This document shows, one piece after another, positions 58,101 through 64,000 of a stretch of 64,000 nt of DNA. How positions within the stretch are numbered: position 1 is the stretch's first letter; every line of letters starts with the position of its first letter. The DNA is from Epinephelus fuscoguttatus (taxonomy: Eukaryota > Chordata > Actinopteri > Perciformes > Serranidae): NCBI RefSeq assembly GCF_011397635.1, contig NC_064755.1:34707559-34771558 (forward strand), written 5' to 3'. The notes below the pieces were generated by a model. The model was not told the origin of the DNA. It made no database searches and saw only the letters and a list, made by a program, of their open reading frames with translations. The translations under genes were made by a program, and so were the position numbers.

Positions 58101-61100
58101 TTTTAAGTCATTACTGAATCTGTAATTTCTCTTCTGACAAAATTGGATAGACTCATGTGAACCAAGCAGGTTATCAACAAGAAAATGAAGCTTTTAAAAG
58201 TACATCAAAAAGGGAATTTGTTTGTGGGTGGCAGGTGGCCTTAAGCTGCTTTTACACATTGCCAGAGCTCCATGAGAGCAAGAATAACTTAAAAAAAATG
58301 ATATCATCTGAAAATGATTGGTAAGCTGCAGACAGCACATTGGTGGTGGTCAGGCCAGCTGATCTGTAAACTTTTAAGACCTCATTTTAGACGCTTTAGA
58401 TGCCAACAGACTTGTAACAGAGCGCTCTGCACAGCCACTAGTAATTTATTACAGTGCTGAGAAGCGTGGAGAAGATTTATTGGTTGTGAACACACCCGAG
58501 AACAGAATTTAAATCAAAAACAAAACAAGAAATCCTCACGGTCTCTGTTCCTCTCTGCAGTAAACAAACTTCCATAAATGGATTAATTAAATCACCCACT
58601 CCTGCAGTCTTGTGGAAAATTAGTCAATCTAAGTACTTCTCCTTAAATTAACTTTATTTTAACTTATTTCCATATTTTTTTAAAACTTCTGCACAATCTT
58701 TCATCTCCTTTCATCTCATCTCATCCAGTTTCATCATCTCCCCAGTTTTCTAATGACTGTAGGACCTTCATGTGTTTACCTTGAAGCAGTTCTCATCAGA
58801 CATGAGCTGCTCGGCTTTCCGCTGGTACATTGCCTCAGCTGAGCTCCTCGAGGACTGGGTGGACATGGTTCCTCCGCTGGCTCCATTAGCGCTCTCTGAG
58901 AGGTAGAGGTCCGTCACCTGGACGCAGATCTCATCACTCACGATGTGTTGAAGCTGGATGGAGAGAAGCAAGTGTTTTAAATCAGAAAAAAAAACATTTA
59001 AACATGTCAGAATTACGCTCACTGTGCTAACGGAGGCTTAAAGAAATGGTTTGGATTTTTTAAGTTCAGTTTTATGAGGTACTTATACATCGTTAGTGTA
59101 TTACATAAAGTAGATGGCAGTCGGCTGCCTCCGGTTTGGAGAAGCAGGCAGGAGTGCCGACACAAACCCAAGCAATGTACTGCTGTGGACGGGAGACGCA
59201 GCAAAGCATATTTAAGCCATCTAAAAAAAAAAATCAGTATCAGTTTAAGTTCACGCTATATTTAGAATATTTTCACCGCTTTACCATGCCATCAGACAGC
59301 CCTCTCTTACAGGGACTGAGGCCATTATATCACTCTCTTTAAAGCCACCAGTCTCCTTTTAAAAAACAGGTATTTTCCCTCACAGCACACAGGAGTTCTG
59401 CACCCGAGAGCCCATTTACATAAGAGGCAAAAGTGCCGGGAAGCATCCTGAACCCTGGACGCCAGCCACACTGCTCTTAGGTCGACAATGGACCTCTGCA
59501 AAGCCCCCGGGTTGAGCTTTAGACAGGAAGCAGGTAGTTCCCCGAAGCCAGGAAGCCTGTCACGGAGCTCCACAGTCACTCTGTTGTGAGCCAAAACTAT
59601 CACTGCTGTGTCGATCTCTTTTGGCAAGACAGTTTTGGCGTCTGGTCTATTTTCGTTTCTCAATTATTTCATTAATAGCCTGATATCACTGTGACACAAG
59701 CAAACACACGTACACACATAAAAGAGAAACAATAGGTTAGTGTTATGTGTGATAGAACAGAACAGAGGAGTGGGACTGCATCTTAGTCTACTGAGTCACA
59801 TCTTCAGATTGATTTTATTAATTTATTTATTAATTTAATTTAAAAGGACAGACATTCAGGTTAATTTCCAGGGCTGGTACCTGCGGTTATTCCACAGGCC
59901 AGTTAATAACATGTCGGGCAGGAAATCCAAAGTGTGGGATCATTTTGAGAAGGTGAAGGACGAACCCAAGGTGATATGTAAACTCATCTTCATTGGTCGA
60001 CTACAAACATGACGTACCATCTGAAACATGGAAGTAGCTACATGCCCATTAGCCCACAGCGTCATTAACAGGCGGCTCGCTCAGTGTGTGACGTGCACTT
60101 GTAGATAAAATATAGGTCTATATTAATGAAGGTTCATTAGTACAGTGTTGTATTTCTCTGTAATGTAGCACAGTGTTAACAATGTTTCTGATACTATTCT
60201 TTCTTCACACCTTCAACTCAAACCATTGTGTTGCCCCGCCCAAAATATATCATTTAATAATTGAATTAATATCGTAAACATGTGGCGACTAGTCGACTAA
60301 TGGCTCTAAATGACGACTATTGGTCGACTAGGAAAATTCTCAGTCAGGGGCAGCCCTACCAAAGTCACACAAATACACAAACTAACCACTCAAGGCAGCG
60401 AAAGACCAGCAGCTCCCGCGTTCTTCAAGGTAAAGTTACTTTTTTTGTCAATGGAGTCTGAGCATAGATGATGACTTCAGTTCCCTGTCAGAAAAGTCTG
60501 TTTGACAACAAGGTAAAGCAGTGAAAATAGTCTCAATATAGCGCCCACTTACACTGATTTTCTTTTAGGAGGTTAAAATACTGCTGCTCCTCATCAATGC
60601 AGTACATTGCTTAGCATCTGGGCAGTACTCCTGCCTGCTTCTCCAAACTGGAGGTGTGCCGACTGACATCTACTAGAGGTAATACTCGACTATGGATAAT
60701 TACCTCATACAACCTCCCTTCAAAAGATCTGAACTAACCCTTTAATGTGCCCACCAAATGAAACGTAAAAACTGTAGGAGAAATGACAAACAGATTCTCA
60801 CCTGCCGAACGATGCTTTGGATGAGCTTGTCCATTGTGAAGGCGATGTAAGCGTGAATGGTGAACATTTCCCTCAGGGAGTCCTCGTACTGAGACGCCTC
60901 CATATTTCCGTCCAGCAAATTCCTTACCATCTCCAAGAAGGCTGAGTAGTAATCTTCCACCTCGATGTCCACTGGAGGAAAGAAATATTATTAAGAAGAA
61001 ATCAGATGGCTGAGTGGATCCGCACATGACACAGAAGACTGGTGGCATTTCAAATCAGTCGTGGACTGATTTGGCAAGTGGAGCTCATTTTGGCAGCAGC

Positions 61101-62019
61101 TTAATTTTCCAGATCTAGTGATTCTCTGCTTCAATATACAGTACGTATTTGTTTTTATTCATATTTAGTTTTCAGTATTTATTTGTGTTATTGTTTAATT
61201 ATCAGCCTCAGTAAAACTTTTAATTCCCCTCTCTTACACTGTCCATTGTTTCCAACGAGCCTCCAAACATTTTTTACATACTTTTCTCTGAGAAAAAAGA
61301 AGAATGTGAATAATGTGTGAGAGAGCAGGAATGTGGAGCAAAAGTCAGTGAAAACAGGATTTATGGTCTGTCCTCAACACAAACAAACGTGATACAGCAC
61401 GGTTTAATTAGGAACATAAAACATGTGTCTGATGTTACTCACTGGGCTCCTTCAGTCTCAGCTGGATGGCTGGATTGTCGTTCTTCTCCTTCTTCAGTCC
61501 CAGGACTTCCCTCTCCCAGTCTCGTTCTCTGACCTCCTCTTCAATCTGCCGCTCCGCCTGCCCGTACAGCCGCAGCAGACGCGAGCACAACGTCTGGTGC
61601 AGCCGCAGGAAGATGTACCAGTTGTTGTTGACGTAGAACAGGTTGTAGGCGTCGTCGGAGCCACGCAGCTTCTGTGCCGCCGTGTTGCTGAACAGCAGCT
61701 TGGACTTGGAGGGGCTCCCGCTGCCGGGGACGCCGTTGTGCTTTTTAGAGGCGCCTTCCTCCAGATCCATCTCCTCTTCCTCTTCCTCCTCCTCTACGTC
61801 GGAGAGCTCGCCCCGCTGGGAGAACAGCATGTCGGGGATGAAGTGGTAGATGATCTGTTTGATCTTGTATTTGTCCTCCTTCTGAATGCTGGTCTGTCGC
61901 TTCACGTGGTGGATGATGAGCGCTGCTGCGTCCTCCAGGATCTGGCTGTCCTCGTACGCCAGGGTCAGGTGGGGGCCTGTGGGTGGGGTGGCGTTCTCCT
62001 CGGATGCCTGCTCCTGGCG
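51967..62019 (-). CDS. sin3a: sin3a, paired amphipathic helix protein Sin3a, C-terminal 7 exons (partial)
   Basis: Nuclear corepressor scaffold that carries HDAC1/2 and associated factors to DNA-bound repressors. The exons 62019-61443, 60971-60802, 58953-58780, 56372-56280, 55758-55664, 55391-55199 and 52197-51967 join in phase to 510 residues plus stop, about 40% of a roughly 1270-residue protein. What is seen is the region after the HDAC-interaction domain: [15 protein letters not shown], an acidic run (EEEEEEEE), [15 protein letters not shown] and [18 protein letters not shown]. The Sin3 C-terminal domain follows: [54 protein letters not shown] and the end [13 protein letters not shown]. 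The PAH domains lie outside the window. SIN3A rather than SIN3B is preferred from the match along all exons; which fish duplicate is unknown. Confidence 0.96.
52744..53051. mobile_element. AGAGCTGCAAC TIR element
   Basis: The left end AGAGCTGCAACAATTAGTTG then ATTAATCTATCAAC, and the right end inverted AGAACTGCAGTTAACAGTTA, resemble a very common fish repeat with ends of AGGGCTGCAAC type. An 8-base target duplication, if any, is not recognisable. Probably hAT-related; not coding. Confidence 0.5.
53292..53552 (+). mobile_element. GATG-tailed LINE 3' end, second copy
   Basis: Collinear with 21765-22002: GGTGTTCTGGGCACATCCCA, GGGGCAGACCCAGAACACAC, CTGGGAACACCTCAGGGTCC and CCAAGGAGGAGCTGGAAAGG, then a short ATGGATGGACGGG tail. 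Frames are broken. Confidence 0.7.
53560..53820. repeat. GCTAAGCTAAGCTAACC dispersed repeat
   Basis: TAAGAAATAGTTTGATTT, a G run (53588-53597), TTTATGCTAAGCTAAGCTAA, CAGTATCAATCTTCCCATCT and ATTTCCCAGAACGTC follow each other as in a repeat widespread in fish. Its terminal part is shared, inverted, with 24175-24840. Confidence 0.5.
54170..54535 (+). mobile_element. LINE 3' fragment with C-terminal ORF remnant
   Basis: The frame from about 54209 reads [15 protein letters not shown], then [14 protein letters not shown], the block that ends the ORF2 of L2/CR1-like elements (W/YSSLP..IR....FKSRLKTHLF). A 3' UTR-like stretch with AATAAA (54519-54534) follows. 5'-truncated and not functional. Confidence 0.6.
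55199..55391 (-). CDS. sin3a: sin3a exon (second from 3' end)
   Basis: 193 bases, completing the Arg split with the previous exon: [11 protein letters not shown], a short Lys/Glu-rich linker ([13 protein letters not shown]), [20 protein letters not shown] and RTALLRAHQ. The donor GTACTC follows CACCAG. The linker is shorter than I recall for mammalian SIN3A. Confidence 0.95.
55664..55758 (-). CDS. sin3a: sin3a exon (third from 3' end)
   Basis: 95 bases: [19 protein letters not shown] then [12 protein letters not shown] and the AG of a split Arg codon. Acceptor TTTGGTTGCAG, donor GTGAGT. Confidence 0.95.
56280..56372 (-). CDS. sin3a: sin3a exon (fourth from 3' end)
   Basis: 93 bases, phase 0 both ends: [20 protein letters not shown] then [11 protein letters not shown]. 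The [16 protein letters not shown] block is a firm SIN3A marker. Acceptor TTTCTCAG, donor GTAAGA. Confidence 0.96.
57130..57850 (-). mobile_element. PIF/Harbinger-type remnant nested in the hAT-like element
   Basis: Starts CTTTCACACCTGCCCTGTTT then GGTTTAGTTCAATCAAACTC, which I recognise as the border of a common fish Harbinger-like family. It contains the start of a transposase on the - strand. The opposite border lies near 57850. TIR symmetry was not demonstrated by eye. Confidence 0.55.
57469..57615 (-). pseudogene. Harbinger (HARBI1/ALP1-like) transposase N-terminal fragment
   Basis: From the ATG at about 57615 the - strand reads [20 protein letters not shown], then [17 protein letters not shown] and NNVLMHWMC, the hydrophobic and charged N terminus of fish Harbinger nucleases. 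The frame then stops; another frame continues briefly with LRQYRRRC. The DDE nuclease domain is absent. Confidence 0.65.
58780..58953 (-). CDS. sin3a: sin3a exon (fifth from 3' end)
   Basis: 174 bases, 58 codons, phase 0: [36 protein letters not shown], then [16 protein letters not shown]. The Ser/Gly/Asn-rich middle is the variable linker of the C-terminal domain. Acceptor CTCCATCCAG, donor GTAAAC. Confidence 0.96.
59035..59345 (+). repeat. TTTGGAGAAGCAGGCAGGAG dispersed repeat, + copy
   Basis: GGTTTGGAGAAGCAGGCAGG, AAGCAATGTACTGCTGTGGA, a CTAAAA...ATCAGT stretch and ATTTTCACCGCTTTACCAT occur in the same order as in the inverted copy at 60370-60745. Begins near AAAGAAATGGTTTGGATTTT. Confidence 0.65.
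59880..60358 (+). mobile_element. hAT remnant with BED zinc-finger fragment
   Basis: At 59911 a frame opens [18 protein letters not shown] and PKVICKL, the start of a ZBED-type hAT transposase. It then loses sequence and shifts frame: TNMTYHLKH in another frame is the finger's HxxxH side. The right border, GGTCGACTAGGAAAATTCTC then CAGTCAGGGGCAGCCCTA, is the known TIR side of a fish hAT family. Most of the transposase is deleted. Confidence 0.65.
60370..60745 (-). repeat. TTTGGAGAAGCAGGCAGGAG dispersed repeat, - copy
   Basis: On the - strand starts TTAAAGGGTTAGTTCAGATC and carries GTAGATGTCAGTCGGCACAC, CAGTTTGGAGAAGCAGGCAG, AAGCAATGTACTGCATTGAT and ATTTTCACTGCTTTACCTTG. Inverted with respect to 59035-59345. 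Confidence 0.65.
60802..60971 (-). CDS. sin3a: sin3a exon (sixth from 3' end)
   Basis: 170 bases. Completes a split Met codon (A|TG), then [56 protein letters not shown]. One of the best conserved parts of the Sin3 C-terminal domain. Acceptor TTTCCTCCAG, donor GTGAGA. Confidence 0.97.
61443..62019 (-). CDS. sin3a: sin3a exon (seventh from 3' end, largest in window)
   Basis: 577 bases, starting [20 protein letters not shown] in phase 0 after the acceptor TTGCTGTGCAG and ending RLKEP plus the first base of Met (donor GTGAGT). Segments: [40 protein letters not shown], the acidic [55 protein letters not shown] and a charged helix [17 protein letters not shown]. An antisense frame of 216 codons over the same interval is only a shadow of this GC-rich exon. 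Confidence 0.97.
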
Positions 62020-62254
62020 CTGCACAGCAAGAAAAAAATCATTGTCAGCATTTTGGATGCACAGAAGATTTGATTTTGGTTGATCTTGAAATGAAAATGT
62101 GGTTCTACAGTTTCCTGTTTGTTCCTATTTCAGCTCCTCAACAATATAAAATGGCAGATACTTAAACAGTAGAGTGCAAAACATTACAATAAAGTAATTT
62201 AACATAACTGAGACACATCTGCCGCCTGAAAAAAGGTGCAGGTTGAAGCCACGG

Positions 62255-62557
62255 CTACACTTTCCCTTTTGACAGCACATCACATTTAGCAATCAACGAC
62301 AAAACAAAGCAAAACAGGCAAACAAGGCAAATAACATAAATTCCATCGATCCCTGTGAATTCGGTAAACCTTACAATTTTTTTCCACTCCCCCCAGCATT
62401 TGTGCCTATTTGACCAAGACATGATTGCCTTACATTTACTAACAAAAATAACTGCTGAAAGCCGTTCAAGGCATTCCCTAATGTTCTGCACGAAATTGGG
62501 GGTTAACACCGAGGTCAACGTTGTGGTGGAACACGAAGGTAATTCATCGAATGGCAA
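62255..62557 (-). pseudogene. unclassified frame, possibly transposon-derived
   Basis: 100-codon - strand frame starting MPFDELPSCSTTTLTSVLT, then NIRECLERLSAVIFVSKCKA and WSNRHKCWGEW. Its composition is protein-like (regular charged/hydrophobic pattern in the first 50 residues), and it recalls N-terminal parts of Harbinger-type nucleases, but I cannot assign it. After residue 60 it looks random, and no catalytic motif is present. Confidence 0.3.
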
Positions 62558-62762
62558 AAACTTCTACAGAAAATCACACCTGGACAATAGCTGAAACGCG
62601 TGAACATACAAGATAAACCACCATGACAGGCTGTTGCATCCGCATCTATCGCATGTGCTAAAAGAATCAATGTGAGTTACATTAAATATTCATGGTTAGT
62701 GGTGACCTTAGTGTAGTATAAATCACACAGTGATAAAGCCCTGCTTGCCTGTTGCGTGACAA

Positions 62763-62969
62763 ACTAGGGCTGTGCCGAGTGCTGAAAATGACCACGTGTT
62801 ATCTTCCAAAGCTGAGGAAAGGGTTGACAAAAAAGCTAACACCACGACACTTCTATGGAAATGGATATCTCAAAAGCAACAAAGCACAGATAAGACAGTC
62901 TGCAAAATATGCCATCAGTCAGTACCAGCCAAGATGGGAAAGACAACAAATCGAGAGTTACAGATGTAA
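62763..62969 (+). pseudogene. BED zinc-finger (ZBED/hAT transposase) fragment
   Basis: The frame reads ENDHVLSSKAEERVDKKA, then LLWKWISQKQQSTDKTVC and KICHQSVPAKMGKTTNREL. The VCKICHQSV block is the CxxC half of a BED finger, and LLWKWF-type residues precede it in hAT transposases. The His half and everything after are absent. Confidence 0.65.
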
Positions 62970-63225
62970 CTAAGGTTCTATGATTTCTGGATGTCCACCA
63001 GTTCCATCACCTGTAAAGCGAGGAGTGTACCTGCTACGTGGCCAAACCTACCCGTACACGGTGTGCTGCACCTGTGTGTATACTTGCTACAGCACGGACG
63101 TTCGTTGATGCAGCCAAAACGCCTGATACTGGTGGTCTCCGCTAGGGGCAGACCGCAGCACTCAGACACAGAGGTCGCGAAAAGCGAAGAAGGCGGTGAC
63201 AGTGTATTTCCGGATAAACACAAAC

Positions 63226-63423
63226 ATGGACAATCTCAATGAAGAGGAGATCATAATTTTATTGCTGTTAAGATCTCGGAAGAGGAAAAGGCGTTGTCTC
63301 CGCTGCCATCGGAGATGGTATGTGCGGCCCCTTAACCAATCACATGGGGAGTTTGTTTCCCTTGTTTTACCCATGCAAGCAATCGATGAGGAAAAGCACA
63401 GGGAATTCTTCTTCTTTGAAGTT
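63226..63423 (+). pseudogene. Harbinger (ALP1/HARBI1-like) transposase N-terminal fragment
   Basis: Starts MDNLNEEEIIILLLLRSRKR, then KRRCLRCHRRWYVRPLNQSH and GEFVSLVLPMQAIDEEKHRE. The RRWYVRPLNQ..GEF..LV block is the N-terminal signature of PIF/Harbinger nucleases, which continue with FRM...FD.LL and the DDE core. Here the family resemblance ends after EKHREFF. GTATACTTGCT-type motifs on both sides (63089 and, inverted, 63702) may be the element's TIR region. Confidence 0.65.
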
Positions 63424-64000
63424 TTACAGTGGCTGGCATCCGTTTACGTTGCATTACTTCTGGGTCTACCTTGCTCCTACATCTTTCATTCCATTATATC
63501 CTTTTCACCAGTCCACCTCCGACCTCACGTTCACAGTCTCTAGGTATACTTCACACGAGCGCCTCTAGTGTTCATGTCAATAGTGCATCTCGCGTATGCA
63601 TCACGCTACCTCGCAGCAAAGTGTGCGGTCTATGTGCCAAAAAACCACAAAATGGCAGCCAAACGTGCACGAAAACTGCACGTGCACGCGTTTTGTGCAG
63701 CAAGTATACTTTAGCCTTAAAGGTACCATTACAGCAACCACACTATTATTTTCATAAGATACAAGACAAGCTCACTTTTATTGTTTTGCCAAGACAAATA
63801 AAGCATGTTTGCGAAGCTCAACGTTTACATTTAGATGTTATTCAATCTTTTTTTTTTTTAATATCACAAAATATATTCTAAACCAAGCCAAGTTTCTATA
63901 ACTAATGCTTATGTTGTTCCATTTTATATGTTAATACATTATATTCCTAAGTTTAATTTATAAACCCTATGCTTTCTGTAGGCTTCAGTCATTATCAGGA

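Larger units (their letters stand above)
56373..58779 (-). other. sin3a: sin3a intron (2.4 kb) with nested transposons
   Basis: Holds a hAT-like element at 56947-57945 that contains a PIF/Harbinger remnant. 56700-56890 looks like a further TIR-type repeat (GTATTCACAC..., GGTATGGTACACAATATTCA) but is not resolved. 57960-58770 has no recognisable feature. Confidence 0.75.
58954..60801 (-). other. sin3a: sin3a intron (1.85 kb) filled by repeats
   Basis: Contains an inverted pair of related repeats (59035-59345 and 60370-60745) and, between them, a BED-finger hAT remnant (59880-60358). The part 59350-59800 is unassigned. Confidence 0.8.
62020..64000 (-). other. sin3a: sin3a intron, incomplete (extends past right edge)
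   Basis: No further sin3a exon is visible up to 64000. It contains transposase fragments at 62763 and 63226 and an unclassified - strand frame at 62557-62255, in AT-rich surroundings. Confidence 0.75.

Noticed and set aside
61423..62073. 216-codon + strand frame, the longest in the window
   Set aside because: It is exactly antisense to the large sin3a exon. The Leu/Val-rich composition comes from reading Glu/Gln-rich codons backwards, and the sense frame has splice sites and clear homology.

Overview
The window is vertebrate nuclear DNA, almost certainly from a ray-finned (teleost, probably percomorph-like) fish. The evidence is spliced, intron-rich genes with canonical GT..AG borders, tRNA-derived SINEs, GATG-tailed LINE 3' ends, Tc1, hAT and PIF/Harbinger remnants, and many microsatellites. 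There is no operon structure, CRISPR array, phage or bacterial gene. The ortholog names, splice junctions and key residues below rest on my knowledge of the families. The fish assignment is inference.

Two protein-coding genes are supported and they converge. (1) crabp1 (cellular retinoic acid-binding protein 1) lies on the + strand as four coding exons at 1219-1288, 7339-7517, 27469-27582 and 32138-32188. They give 138 codons (137 aa plus stop). There is a TATA box at 945 and a poly(A) signal at 32506. (2) The C-terminal part of sin3a (the Sin3 corepressor scaffold) lies on the - strand as seven exons from 62019 down to the stop codon at 51967. These total 511 codons including stop, with every splice phase compatible. 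Its 5' exons lie beyond the right edge.

Layout: 1-944 is upstream DNA with a LINE fragment and microsatellites. 945-32530 is crabp1, including a nearly 20-kb second intron packed with repeats: a 1.7-kb degenerate minisatellite, an internally deleted hAT-Charlie element with a clean 8-bp target duplication, several TIR elements, SINEs and a GATG-tailed LINE end. 32530-50300 is intergenic, with no convincing gene but a truncated Tc1 transposon, TIR elements, SINEs and LINE fragments. 50300-62019 is sin3a, whose introns hold a hAT-like element that contains a PIF/Harbinger remnant, and an inverted pair of repeats. 62020-64000 is an incomplete sin3a intron with BED-finger and Harbinger transposase fragments.

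The two genes are not a functional unit. CRABP1 is a cytosolic carrier that controls retinoic acid availability. Sin3A is a nuclear scaffold that carries HDAC1/2. I found no previously undescribed system. The most notable structures are the repeat architectures: hairpins, nested elements, paired TIR families and the minisatellite. All identities of repeats were judged by eye.
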